Below are positions 11,266 through 23,108 of a stretch of DNA of 64,000 nucleotides, piece after piece (position 1 is the first letter of the stretch; the number at the start of each line of letters is the position of its first letter). The DNA comes from Aaosphaeria pasadenensis (taxonomy: Eukaryota; Ascomycota; Dothideomycetes; Pleosporales), in assembly GCA_022813625.1 (NCBI GenBank), contig JAKLMB010000027.1, positions 434,001 through 498,000 on the forward strand, written 5' to 3'. Under the pieces are notes generated by a model. The model was not told the DNA's origin. It saw nothing but the letters and a program-made list of their open reading frames with translations, and did not search any database. A program made the translations under genes and the position numbers.

Positions 11266-12671
11266 ATGCAGGTCCACGCAGTGCCTGATTCTGAGCGCGC
11301 CTATGATTCCTCCGGAAGGAGGCTACCATGGGGTTTCGATTTCGCAGAGTAAGTTCAAGTTCGAGGAACAAAAGCAGCGGCCCCCCCTGCCATTGTTGAA
11401 GTTGGCTTCCGCGTTCTTCAAAGCTGACCTGTACGTGAAGCTCCGATCATGCGCAACGGCGCATCCCAGAAGAAAAGGGACCATTTGGTAAAGCGCGGAA
11501 GCGAGGCACCTCAAGAAGCAAGACCGCGACGCCGGCACGGTCAAGCAAAGAAGATCAAGCGAAACTTGACGATATCCGCGTAATCGACGACATATTCAAC
11601 AAGCAGAAACTACAAGAACAAAAGAGGGAATCGATCCGCGTGCGCAACCTCTCCGCTCCTTCAGCAAATCTTCCTCTTTCTGCTTCAACCCCGAACCTCA
11701 TCGAGGCTGCCGGGCTATCGAGCTCGTTCCAGCCTGGCGCATCGTCCAATGCATCAACAAAGGAGCCAACCGAGGTTTTGCTATATGGATACGGGAACGA
11801 TGTGCAATGGGCCGCTATCGACTACTATGAAAAAGTTTCAGGCGGCATCATATTCGAAGAATACGACAGGCAACCGCCTAGCGCACGCTACAACCTGACA
11901 CTCAGCCAGCATAAGGCTGCTTCCTACCGCTCCCTTTCGAAAGGCTCACTTCGTAAGATCAACGAATATGTCGGCGGAGAGCATTGGATAAAGGTCACAT
12001 TCGATTCTCCAGAGGCCGCTGAACGCGCATGCCACTACTCGCCGCATGTGGTTCAAGGATTCAAGGTCTTTGCAGAGCGATATCGCGGTTCCCCACCGAA
12101 TGAAGACAAGCCATTGGCCGCATCGGTAGGAGCATGGTCGTCACAGACGGCATCACCCAACACCGTCTCCTCACAAACACTTCAACTTGGAGGGTCATCA
12201 GCGACTCTGTCTTCGGCCACAGCAACCGGCTCCACACCTGGGCTTCTCCCGCGATACCCATCTGAGCCTATCTTCAAAACCGCAGGTGGATTTCCTGAAG
12301 ACGAAGGAGACCAAACCATCATTCCCACCCAACCGTCGCATGCCCCTGCGAGAACGACATCCACGCAGATAGGCCACGACCGAGGACGCACGACCCTTCG
12401 AATCAAGGGCGCCAAAGCAGCCGTCCTTCTTCCCCCTGAGAAAGCTTTCCTTCCAGCCGCTCCCCGCTGGCAACAGACATTTGGATCATGGCCTGTCATC
12501 GGCTGGATCATCGGATCTAACCACGGCATAATCGGAGACCAGGTGCCTAGGAAAGAGGATGGCACGTTCGACAGCGCGAGCGCGAGTCTCTACTGGCGAC
12601 TTTGGTATGGCGTGGACTCATGCTTCGGCACAGATTTCTGCGGAGTGAAGGAGGCCGAGTACGAAGAATAA
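11266..12671 (+). CDS. NUP53: Nucleoporin Nup53 (Nup35/MPPN family)
   Basis: Two exons, 11266-11348 and 11441-12671, with a 92-bp intron (GTAAGT donor, CTGAC branch point) give 437 residues. The protein is a structural nucleoporin of the nuclear pore inner ring, binding Nic96/Nup170-type partners and the membrane. The N-terminus after splicing ('VHAVPDSERAYDSSGRRLPW') and the basic 'KTATPARSS' stretch match fungal Nup53 proteins. The Nup35-type RRM fold spans about residues 136-239, beginning 'EPTEVLLYGYGNDVQWAAID' and including 'GGEHWIKVTFDSPEAAERA'. A Ser/Thr/Pro-rich linker follows, and the C-terminus contains an aromatic amphipathic segment ('SLYWRLWYGVDS'), the usual membrane-binding helix. 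An in-frame ATG at 11143 would add 41 residues; 11266 fits the family start better. It is convergent with SAR1. Confidence 0.92.
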
Positions 12672-13206
12672 AACAATTCTTTTCCCTATTCTTGTGCAGG
12701 TTTTGGCTGAGATGATATACCAATTGGGAGGAAGGCATCGGGCGGAGTTAGCGTGTTTTGATTAGTACCTCCTGTGTACATGTCGCATTATTCCGGCGTA
12801 AATCAGTATAGTAGTGCTCACTAGAAGAGACGTCCATCTTTAGGGGTATAATGCTGCTGGCTAGGGTAGCTCACAAGAATAATTACTATCCGAGGCTTAA
12901 TAATTCTTCTGCAATTCGTACATTCATGTCAAACGTCACAGATCACGGGGAGAGGATAAAGGAGCAGTATACAATGCTTTCCTTAGACGCTAAACGCCAT
13001 GGCCATGAGAGACAGTACATCTAGTGGAAACTCAAAACTATTCATCATATAGTCGTAGTCGCACACGACCCTCTAAACCACCCGCTACCCCACATCACAT
13101 CACATCACATCACGTACAGTGCATTAACACTCCTTCTCGCAAATCCCTTCAAATTCGGTATATCCCCTGCTTTGCAATACATCGCGCGCGTGGTGGCCGC
13201 TTTTCT
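12672..13206. other. Convergent intergenic spacer with CACAT repeat
   Basis: This region between NUP53 and SAR1 carries both 3' ends. It contains a (CACAT)4 run at 13091-13110. No further gene was seen. Confidence 0.6.
13091..13110. repeat. (CACAT)4 microsatellite
   Basis: Four perfect CACAT units, followed by CAC, lie about 100 bp downstream of the SAR1 stop codon and probably in or near its 3' untranslated region. Confidence 0.9.
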
Positions 13207-14234
13207 TTAGACGTATTGCGACAACCAGCGGATACCCTCGCCGTAACCCTGTCGCATAACCACACTGCACATGAAGACCTCGATTGGTCGGATACCCTCG
13301 AGCGGGACCTTGCCCTTGCCGGTGGTCTGGTAGAGGCCGAGGGCAGCACGGAGCTGGTCCTCGGAGATGGCTTCAGGGTGGTCGATCTTGTTGCCCAAGA
13401 CGACGAAGGGGGTGCTGGCAAGCTCCTCCATGGCGAGCTGGAAATCAAATCAGTCTTTCATGTTCAAGAAGGACCATGTTCTAGGGATCTTGGGGATTGC
13501 CTTACGAGAGCATCGAGCTCTGCCTTGGACTCAGCCAACCGCTCGTGGTCCTTTGCATCGACAAGGAAGACGATGCCGCTGACTTCGGGGAAGTAGTCGC
13601 GCCAGAGACGCCTGGCTTGTGCGTGACCTCCGAGATCGAAGGTGGTGAACTTGACGTTTCCTATGGAGAGCTCTTCTGAGGTGGGGTGAAGAGTGGGCTG
13701 GAGGACTGCCACACGGTCGTTCTTGAGCATGTGGAGGAGGGTCGTCTTTCCGGCATTGTCAAGGCCGAGGAAGAGGAGTTTGGCATGCTTGTTGAGGAGG
13801 CCGAGAGAGGCGAGGACGTCGTAAACTAGGTGTTGCTATCAGCAATGCATTTCTTGGTGGTGATGTATCGGTTGTATGGGTTAAGTGCGTAAATGTTTCG
13901 GGTGAGGACATGGAGTGCTTTGACACAAGTTCCATTGGAGCAACACGTTGCGATTATGGCCGGCGCCTGAGGAGGCCGCTGACGCCGCTGGCTGTGTTTT
14001 ATGCCAGCCTGTGGCTCTAAAGGAAAACCCCATCACTGAAGGGGTTCCGAGAGGTCGCAGAGATGTGGTTGGGAAACGTGTGATTTCTCTGGCATGTGTT
14101 CTGGAGGACAGGCTCGTGTGGACATTTGGGATGCGGGCATGGAGGTACATGGAAATACTTACACCTATGAAACGGGTTAGCGGGATTTTCGTCGATTCAG
14201 AGAGGTACTGGACTCACCAATTTATGATCCACAT
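13207..14234 (-). CDS. SAR1: Sar1, small GTPase of COPII vesicle formation
   Basis: Exons 14218-14234, 14163-14164, 13506-13825 and 13207-13437 give 189 residues, the standard fungal Sar1 length. Sar1 recruits Sec23/24 and Sec13/31 to the endoplasmic reticulum when GTP-bound. Visible motifs are the N-terminal amphipathic start MWIINWFYDVL, the P-loop GLDNAGKTT, DLGGH (switch II), NKID, and the C-terminus 'GIRWLSQYV'. The first exon is 17 nt and ends in TG. A 2-nt exon (GT) flanked by a perfect acceptor (CTAAC branch, CATAG) and donor (GTAAGTATT) is then needed to restore TGG TTT TAC. Introns are 53, 337 and 68 bp. Without the micro-exon the conserved W-F-Y-D cannot be made and the frame is lost. 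The gene diverges from the GH63-like gene across about 2 kb. Confidence 0.95.
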
Positions 14235-16302
14235 GGCTGCAATACTATTTCAGATGCGTAGGGTTGTGGAAGTGTTTGGGCTGTTGCGGTGGTGAACGAA
14301 GGCAAGATTTCGGGAGTCTTGCGGCGGTCTGGCGATGTTCTGGCTCCATTGCCTTGGCATGGTCACGTGCACAGCGGAACGGGTGTCTTTAGCGGTATCT
14401 TGACCATGTCTTTGGCGAAGATCAAAGCCGACGATGTGCTCTCAGCCTCTCAAGAATGCACATACAATACTACAACACATACATTGTTTGTGCACGGTCA
14501 ACCCAATTATAGTCCATTACTCGTACTTGCAAGCTCTAGGGACGTGGATCAAGAACAGTCTTGCCTTGCTGTTGTTGTCTGTTCACCGATATCAATGCGC
14601 GCAGGCCAACATTGCATATGTGGCTTACAGCAAGATGTTCTTCCTCCCGTTTCAAACGACCGACTGGGGTGTTGTTCCAAGGCATGCCCCCAAGAGGCTC
14701 TCTTCTGCTCCGTGCTTTGCTAGAGGTTGTCTCGAAGACTTTCGCTGTGCCACATGAATGATACTCCAGGTGTATACCTGTATAGGCCTGGGAGGGGGAG
14801 ATGCTACGAGTAATGTATCTCATAAGTGAACTGCAACTGACTACTCCACACGGAGTACTGTGTAAACCATTCCGCGATGTACAGAACCATTCTGCAATGA
14901 CGACTTTATTTAGCGCTCTTGCGAAGCGAGCAAACCCATGTGGCCGGGCGACTAAGGTCGGTCTGTACCTAACTTGTACTGTACAGGAAATCGTTCAAAG
15001 TCCAACTCCATTCCAGGTTTAACTCGTTCAAGGACGAGACGGGTTCGCTTCGAGGCATCGGCTTGCGAGGATGTTGCAAGTCTGTACATACCTATACGGA
15101 GTACCTAGAGTCAAAGTACTCCTGCTTTTCTTCGTAAAGCGAGACCAATGATGGACATGCGCATTGTGGTTACTGCTCGCGTAGAATGCAGGCCGCTCTA
15201 CAGAAAACCATTCGATCGACCGATCCCAGACCTTGTTGAGGGAGGAAATGGTTGGCTAGACTTCCAATTAGGTAGGGAATACGAGTAAGGTATGGGTAGG
15301 CTACTGAGTAGTTAATGGATTCCTTTTGGTACTAGAAGATCGCCGGCGGGAGGTTTGACAGTATTACGCAGCGACACTTGTGTATTGGCATTGATAAATC
15401 ATTGGGCATGTAGGCCTTTTTTCCTTTCTCAATTGGCTTGTTGTCCATGTGGTCGGAAGTGCCATGCGGCTCCGGGATGCATTGCATAATGTATTGGTGT
15501 CGAGCAAGCAACCAAGTCAGCTATGGAAGTCTCTTCATGTGCATCCCCCCCTTAGGGATACATACGAGTACACACGATGACGATGACGATGAATGCAATA
15601 CGTTGAATCGATAATTTAAGTTGAGGAGTTGGCAGTAGGTTAACTCGGGTCTAGACTGCTATCACTGCATACAAAGGCGTGGGCCGTAGTGGAGATGAAC
15701 CCGATGAAACAGGGCGAGCACCGCCGAGTAGCAACGCCAGAGGAGAAGAAAAAAAAACCAAGGTTTTGAACGTTTGAAGGTTCGATTGATTATTGGGGGT
15801 TGGTTGTTGTGCTTATTTTTGTGCAGTGCAGCGGCCGATAAGCAGAAAACCAGCGGAAAGCACAGACAATCTCCATCCTTAGTCTACCGTGGTAGGTATG
15901 GTCTATGACATCCTTCCCATCCCATCCCACATCCTCCATCATCGTGAGTTCCTGCATGCATCGCCGCCCGCAGTTGTTGCCCTTCCCTCAAAACCGACCT
16001 ACCTCCGCCCGTCTTTTTTTTTGTTTTCTCTCCTCCCCCTCTTCCTCCCACCTCCATACAATCTCTACCTTTTTCAGACCGGAGTGTCGATTGTTGCGCT
16101 CGGTACTGAAGTCAAACAGTCCTTGACCCGCAACTGTTTCCTCTCTATTCTCTTCCCCGCGTCTGCGACCATCGATTCCGATTGCCTGTCTGACTGCTTC
16201 CGATTGACGCACACCGCTTCCCGCCCACCTCCCTACCTATATAACCCCCCGAAACCCTTCCTACCATTATTATCTCTATTCATTTCCTCTTAATTCGAAG
16301 CC
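14235..16302. promoter_or_regulatory. Divergent promoter region SAR1 / GH63-like gene
   Basis: This 2-kb stretch without a supported gene holds both promoters. It contains copies of the motif ACGGAGTAC at 14850-14858 and 15097-15105. A pyrimidine-rich tract about 15985-16070 (runs of T and CTCC) lies roughly 240 bp upstream of the GH63-like start codon, as is common at strong filamentous-fungal promoters. ORFs across the tract (15889-16293) are low-complexity products of it. Confidence 0.5.
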
Positions 16303-19300
16303 ATGGTTCTCATTGAAAACCAAGAGTACCTCTGTGAGGAAGAAAAGCGTCTGAAACAGGACAGAGAACGCACAGCCTACTGGAAACGGTGGGGTCCATA
16401 TGTTGCTGAGAGACAATGGGCTACTGGTCAGTTGCGATCGCTAACTTTCTTGCTATCCAATTGCTAACCTCCCGAACAGTGCGCGAAGATTATTCGTAAG
16501 TTTCATAAGGTTCTATGCTTTTCCTTAATCTGTCCATGTACTGACCATCAATTGCCTACAGCCAGGATGGAGATGCATGGAGCCGTAAGTGATTCGACTT
16601 CCGGGTAGCTGACGGACAACCTTGTAAGCTGACAGAACACGACAGACTTCACACACGACATGGCGAGGACGCGAGCCTTCCGTTGGGGTGAAGATGGCAT
16701 TGCTGGTGTCTCCGATTCGCATGGATTGCAGAACATCGCATTTGCCTTTTGGAACGAGAAGGAGTACGTCGCCTCCATGGACATCTAGAGCGCCTTGACT
16801 GACATTGCTGTAGCGACTTCTTGAAAGAGAGATTGTTTGGTCTGTCGAATCCTCAGGGTAACCATGGCGAGTCGATCAAGGAATGCCATTTCCACCTCGA
16901 TAATACCCCAACTGTGCGTATCTCACCTTGCAATTGCATTCGAGTCTAACGTTTTCAAAGCACTCTTATATGAAATTCCTCTACAAATATCCCCAGCGCA
17001 AATTCCCCTACGAAGACCTCGTCAAGGTGAACGGCGAGCGTACCAAGTTGGATAAAGAGTATAACCTGGTTGACACAGGAATTTTCGACGATGACAGATA
17101 TTGGGACATCTTCATCGAGACTGCAAAGGAAGCCGACGATGAGGAAGAGCTCCTTTTCCGAGTTACAGCATACAACCGTGGGCCAGAACCTGCTCCGCTT
17201 CACATTGTCCCCCACGTGTGGTTTCGCAATACTTGGGCTTGGGGCCACGAGGATGAGAAGTTGAAGCCCTCGATCCACAAGGTTGGCGCGACAACTGCCC
17301 AGACCAAGCATCACAAGCTTGGAGAGCGCTACTTCCAGCTCTCTCCGTCTCCTGGCATTGGCTCCAGCGGTGAAGACATCCAACCAAAACTCCTATTCAC
17401 TGAAAACGACACGAACTTCAAGGCCATCTGGGGAGGCGAGAATCAGACAAAATACGTGAAGGATGGAATTCATCAATACATCGTAGACGAGAAGCTTGAT
17501 GCTGTAAACCCTCAAGGCCATGGAACCAAGTGTGCTGCCTGGTATGCATTCGATGAAGAGGACGGAGTTCCACCAGGCGAGTGTGCGGTCGTGCGTTTCA
17601 GACTCTCACGTAGATACGAAGGTTACCTGGACGAAGAGCTCTTTGACGATATCATGGAGCAGCGCCGTGCTGAAGCTGACGAGTTCTACTGGCGCGTTAG
17701 TCCACTCCCGATCTCAGACGATCTCAGGAACGTCCAACGTCAAGCTTTGTCTGGTATGCTGTGGTGCAAGCAGTACTACCACTTCGTTTGGGATCATTGG
17801 GCAAACGGTGACCCTGGGATGCCCCCACCACCAGCGAGCCGAAAGGATATCAGGAACAAAGAGTGGAAACACATGTATCTGGATGACATTCTTTCCATGC
17901 CGGATTCATGGGAGTATCCTTTCTTTGCAGCGTGGGACAGCGCTTTCCACTGCATACCCCTCGCGATGATTGATCCGGATTTTGCGAAGAAGCAATTGGA
18001 TCTGTTTACTCGTGAATGGTACATGCATCCCAATGGACAGTTGCCGGCCTACGAATGGAATTTTGGAGATGTGAACCCCCCTGTCCATGCTTGGGCCACG
18101 TTCCGGGTGTTCAAGATGGAGCGAAAGATGTATGGTCGCGAAGATTTTGATTTCTTGGAGAGAGTTTTCCAAAAGCTGCTTCTCAATTTCACTTGGTGGG
18201 TCAACCGGAAGGATGCCAATGGCAGCAATGTCTTCGAAGGTGGATTCCTTGGTCTTGACAACATTGGTCTTTTCAACCGTTCGGAGCCTTTGCCGACTGG
18301 AGGTATCCTGGAACAGGCGGACAGCACTGGCTGGATGGGCTTCTACTGTCTCAACATGCTGAACATGTGCCTGGAGCTCGCCAAACGCCGTCGTATCTAT
18401 GAAGATATGGCCTCAAAGTTTTTTGAGCATTTCATTCTGATCAGCGAGGCTATGCAATTTCGAAAAGGCGATGAAGCAAAGCCCCTCTGGAACGATGAGG
18501 ATGGCTTCTATTATGATGCCATCTCCTGGGGAGGGCCATGGAGCCATCAGATGCCCGTCCGATCTCTTGTGGGCCTGATTCCATTGTACGCAACATTGAC
18601 TCTCGAGCCTGAAGTGATCAACCGATTCCCCGACTTCAAAAAGAGAGTTGACTGGTTCATCAAAAACAAGAACGATACTGCGGAGCGCAATATTGCATCC
18701 ATGAAGAAACGTGGCAAGGACGACCGACTCCTCCTCTCACTCGTGAGCGAAGACCGCCTAAAACGCATTCTTCAACGTATGCTTGACGAGGACGAATTCT
18801 TTGCCGACCACGGAATCCGCTCGCTTTCAAAGTATCACAAGGACCATCCTTACTCAATGGACGTTAATGGCCAGACTTTCCAGGTCAGCTATGTACCTGG
18901 CGATTCAGATAGTGGTCTCTTCGGAGGCAACAGCAATTGGCGAGGACCAATCTGGCTTGCTGTCAACTTCCTCTTGATCGAGTCGCTCCAAAGATTCTAC
19001 CTGTACTATGGACACAAGCTGCAGGTCGAATGCCCTACAGGGTCAGGAGACTACATGCATCTCGGCCATGTTGCCGAGGAAATCCAACATAGGATACAGC
19101 ATCTGTTTGCCCGAGGCGATGACGGTAGAAGAGCCATCCACGATGGAAATGAGATGCTAGACTACGATCCGCACTGGAAGGATTATATGTGGTACCATGA
19201 GTTCTTTGACGGAGATTCTGGTCGTGGATTGGGCGCCACCCATCAATGTGGGTGGACAGGTTTGATCGCGAAGTTGATTCATGATACTGGGTAAGTTCGG

Positions 19301-19764
19301 ATTGCGTAGAATTGGAGCGAAGAACCCCACTGACTTTCAACAGTATGACTTGCCGTCTTCCACAAACGCCACGAACTCCCACCAGTGCAGCATCGCACTA
19401 TTTCGACGACATCTTCACCCACACAGGCAAGCCCAAGAAGCCACATCATCTCCGACGCTCATCTACTGCGAGGTCGATCGGTGTTCGCAGTGATTGGGAC
19501 ACAGCCAGTCATGGCGATGAGGAAATTGGTTCGCCCATCAACCGCAGCAACTCCATTGGTTACTTGAATGACGAGGCTTTGGCTCAGAAAGCTGTGGTTG
19601 ACCAACGTGTTGCACACTACGTTAGCGATCAGTTGGAGAAGATCAGAAGCAACGGATCAGAGGAACTTGATGCAGCGGAGTTCGAAGCTTCTATCGACGG
19701 AGCCATGAAGAAGAGAACAAATGGCCATCGCAATGACGAAGACGACGAGTATTTCTCACGATGA
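16303..19764 (+). CDS. GH63-like (alpha/alpha)6-barrel glycosidase family protein, YMR196W-like
   Basis: Seven exons, 16303-16426, 16480-16495, 16562-16584, 16646-16763, 16814-16913, 16961-19290 and 19344-19764, give 1,043 residues, close to yeast YMR196W. Exons 2 and 3 are only 16 and 23 nt. The start 'MVLIENQEYLCEEEKRLK', then 'RWGEDGIAGVSDSHG', is typical of this family. The C-terminal half is a GH63-type (alpha/alpha)6 barrel with 'AWDSAFHCIPLAMIDPDFA', 'PAYEWNFGDVNPP', 'WMGFYCLNML' and 'DGFYYDAISWGGPW'. There is no signal peptide, so it is probably cytosolic, unlike ER glucosidase I, the classical GH63 enzyme. Related bacterial proteins act on glucosyl- or mannosylglycerate; the fungal substrate is not known to me. 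A low-complexity acidic tail with Ser-rich phosphorylation-like sites occupies the last about 140 residues and is encoded mostly by the last exon. Confidence 0.9.
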
Positions 19765-20339
19765 ACCATGTCCTCCAGCCGGAAAGAGGTTGAAAAAGGA
19801 ACGGATCACCGTAGCAGCGACATATCAATTTTCCTGTAGACTGCAAAAGTTTCCTGCATTCAGCGGCGCACTGTAATGCATTTTCCTTATAACGTGGCGT
19901 ACATAAATAGCTATCACGATTATTCTTTGTCCATACCCTTAGATATCAAATAACAACTCGACAAATTAGTTAAGTACGAATTGTGATTCGCACCTCCAAC
20001 ATGACGCGTGAACGCCTCTCACGTGCGAACGTGAGCTTGCCGGATGCAGCTTAGCGCGGCGGGGACTGTTTATGCTCACAAACAAGGACTTGAGCCCTCA
20101 ACCCCAACATTACTTCGAAAGTTCATGCACATCCAGTCAAAGTCTTTCTTTCCACCTTCTTTTAAACCCCAATCTGTGAGTGTTCCTCATTGTCACTCTC
20201 CAGGTCCCCAATTCTTTGTACCGCGCAGGTCTGTGCATTCCTTAACCCCGCAGCAATTGCCTCGCTAACAATTGGAATGTAATGCAGGTCGCCCTCGACA
20301 ACGTTCACTTCATAAGACCAAAGAACGAAGCCTGGAAGA
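19765..20339. other. Intergenic region upstream of MOB1
   Basis: This spacer contains the 3' end of the GH63-like gene and the promoter of MOB1. The ORF at 20044-20268 has no recognisable features and is probably 5' untranslated sequence. Confidence 0.55.
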
Positions 20340-21690
20340 ATGTCAGGATTTATCACCACAATGTTCGTATCTGCTGCATCTGATTGTACCCCTACATTGC
20401 CCAGCAAGCCCAAACCGCTCCCGCCTATCCTTGCCCAGAACCACAACAACCGGGACGTTGCGATGATCTCCGCGCAACAGTTACAGTTGGGCCATGGCAA
20501 AGACATCTGGACCGAGACCTCTGACGGATCATTTGAAGCTCTGGTACCTGCCAGGCCTCAATCGGCATACAAGAGTCCACTTCAGAGAATCGGAGAAGCA
20601 CTTCGGACTCCTCGAGTTGGTCTGACACCTTCGCTGGATTTGGAAGCAGGATTGAACCATGGTGTATACGGTCGGGAGCCAGGCTTCCCACCTCCTACTC
20701 CATATTCAAGTCCGCTTTTACCTCCCAGCGGCGATAGTCATGCTAGCGAACAGTACTCCTACCAGCTAGTGCCAGGAGGTCGCTCCCCAAGCTCCGCAAA
20801 ACTCTCAACGGATCATCTTGGCCACCCCAGGCAAGGATATGGAATTCCAGCCAGTGGATATATTGCCTCGCCATCACAGGGTCGAGGGATAACACAGAAT
20901 CTGGGCAATGATGGGGTTTTGTCTCAAAGATTAAGCTTACGTTCTTCTCTTTCTAGTAACCCTCGCACACGAGCGCCGTTTAAACCACAGAAATCGGGTC
21001 GAGGAACGAGCAGCTGGCAACTTAAACAGTATGCCGAAGCCACGTTAGGGAGCGGAAGTTTGCGCAAGGCTGTGAAGCTTCCTGAAGGGGAAGACAAGGA
21101 CGAATGGCTAGCAGTGAACAGTAAGGTTTCGACACACTGCCAGGGGCTATGCTGACTGCTTGGATAGTTGTGGACTTCTACAACCAGATCAACCTGCTGT
21201 ATGGTTCAATAACAGAGTTTTGCTCACCGCAAACATGCCCTGAAATGAAAGCGACGGACGAGTATGTGTGGCGTCCCTCAATCGTAGAACGAATTAGCTT
21301 ACACTGTGCAGGTTTGAATATCTATGGCAAGACAGTGAGAACTTCAAGAAGCCCACCAAGATGCCCGCTCCAGAGTACATCGAGCACCTCATGGCATGGG
21401 TCCAGAGCAATATCGACAACGAGCAAATGTTCCCTAGCAGGATCGGCGTTCCCTTCCCAAAGACCTTCCCAGCCCTGCTTCGCAACATCTTCAAACGCCT
21501 CTACCGTGTGTACGCGCACATTTACTGCCACCACTACCCCGTCATCATCGAGCTCGGCCTCGAACCCCACTTGAACACCAGCTTCAAGCACTACGTTTTG
21601 TTCATTGACGAGCACGGCCTGGCTAGTGGTAGCAAGGATTTCTGGGGTCCTCTGGGCGACCTCGTTGAGAGCATGCTACGGAGTGATTGA
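20340..21690 (+). CDS. MOB1: Mob1-family kinase activator (mitotic exit / septation network)
   Basis: Mob1 binds and activates NDR/LATS-type kinases (Dbf2/Sid2) for mitotic exit and septation. Core exons run to 21120, then 21169-21270 and 21312-21690 approximately. The junctions recreate 'EWLAVNIVDFYNQINLLYG' and 'MKATDEFEYLWQDSENF'. Zinc ligands are visible in 'CSPQTC' and 'HIYCHHYPVI', and the end is 'FWGPLGDLVESMLRSD'. The frame is open from ATG 20340 throughout, giving a long form with about 200 Ser/Pro-rich residues before the core. Alternatively a 594-bp intron (20363-20956, donor GTTCGT, acceptor TTTCTAG) joins MSGFITT directly to 'INPRTRAPFKPQ', reproducing the short N-terminus I associate with Mob1 of other moulds. 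The intron is a multiple of three and stop-free, so both forms can be made. I favour the short form as the main product. Confidence 0.9.
20363..20956 (+). other. Candidate exitron-like intron within MOB1
   Basis: Donor AT|GTTCGT and acceptor TTTCTAG|T bracket 594 bp (198 codons) with no in-frame stop. Splicing changes the N-terminus from a 200-residue Ser/Pro-rich extension to a compact family-like one. The same GTTCGT donor is used by the MFS and GH5 genes in this window, which makes it credible. Confidence 0.55.
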
Positions 21691-23108
21691 TCGATCGATA
21701 GAAAGCCATGGAGATTAAGTATAAGTCCATTACCAAGTCTGATCAATAGGCACAGGGATGGAAAGATCCCCCACAATTGGTCATCCTTCATCGATGAGGG
21801 CTCATTTTCTACATGATCGTGGTGGTGGCGTTTATATTGTTGCTTCTCAACCCCACCTAATCAAGGTTTGGGCATGCATGTTCCGATTGGGAGCTTATTC
21901 TGTTTCTTCTCCTTTTTTTCTCTCCCTTTCCGTACGTTTACGACATATGTAATAATGAACATGACCCCTGAACATGAAATTCGAACCGTGTAGTTTGCTG
22001 CAATTCATTGTATTGTATTACACCACATCTGACTACGCTGCTTGGTATGGGTGGATGGCTGGTCGACACCTCTCTCTCCTAATTACATCATGTTGCCCGT
22101 GTGCTCTTATATGACGAAATTTTGGAAAGGGAAGATACAACGCAAGAAGTTGCGTCGGGGAGAGAGCACGACCAAACGGGCAGTGCCTTTCCTTCCTCTT
22201 TGCCCTCCCTCCCCTAACAGCGGGACAGGGTAGATTAGCATACAATAGCATAAGATATATAGGATCCAATTCCACAAAATCCTCTCCTTTGTAGATATAT
22301 GAGATACCAAGACGGACACATGAATAGACGAATAGATAGTTAGGTGTATATGTCCATGGTTGGACAAACATGCCAACACTGTCCCTCCCTTAGAGAATGA
22401 GAGGAAGAGAACGAGTTCCCCTAACGGTTCAGTCACATACAACTAATAGTTATTTGGTTAACTCATCTTTTCAAGGACGAAGCATGTGGCAGAATGACAC
22501 GGGACAGATCGGTGAGGTACGGAACAGGTAGTTTAAAATATTTATGTATATATATACTCTCGCGAAAGGGAGGGGCAGGCTCCCTCTCCGATCAAGCGTT
22601 ACAGCTTGCTGTCCATATCCAAGTCCACAAATGGCGTGCAAGCAGATCCAATGGTCGTTGCTATTGCCGTAGTGGGATGAGATGCCAACATGATTCCTTC
22701 TACTTCTTCTTTGTCGTCATCTTTCTCCTCCTTTCTTCCTTCAGCCAACGGAAGAACGAGACGTAGGCTAAAATCAAAAACAAAAGAACGCCCAATGTAA
22801 ATGCGAAAAAAATGAGGGGAACCAAGATGATCGGGTGGGTAGTTAGGCGGGGGAGGTGAATGTACAATAATTCTTCTGGGGAAGAAGCTGCTCGCCCCCG
22901 TCCTATCCTTTTTGTGGGTGGTGCAAAATGATCGTGAAGATTCATCGTAGATAATGTGAAAAACTTCCCGAGGGAGAGATTTCCGTGTCGGCTCGCGGTC
23001 CGGTTCAATGCAGAGAGGGGATATCCGGGATGTGTGAAGTAAAGGAGAAAAGAAAAGAACACTAGGCTATGCTGCTAAAAAAAAGATTAAACAAGAAATA
23101 AAGGCGGT
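21691..23108. other. Convergent intergenic region MOB1 / ADAM
   Basis: This 1.4-kb spacer should hold long 3' untranslated regions. A minus ORF at 22700-23062 encodes one hydrophobic segment, but it lies downstream of the ADAM stop and has no family support, so it is not called. Nothing else was seen. Confidence 0.55.

Noticed and set aside
20340..21155. Treating the MOB1 N-terminal ORF as a separate Ser/Pro-rich gene
   Set aside because: It reads in one frame into the Mob1 core without a stop, and its start matches the Mob1 N-terminus.
22700..23062. Minus ORF of 120 codons with one hydrophobic segment
   Set aside because: It lies directly downstream of the ADAM stop, in likely 3' untranslated sequence, with low-complexity ends and no family resemblance.
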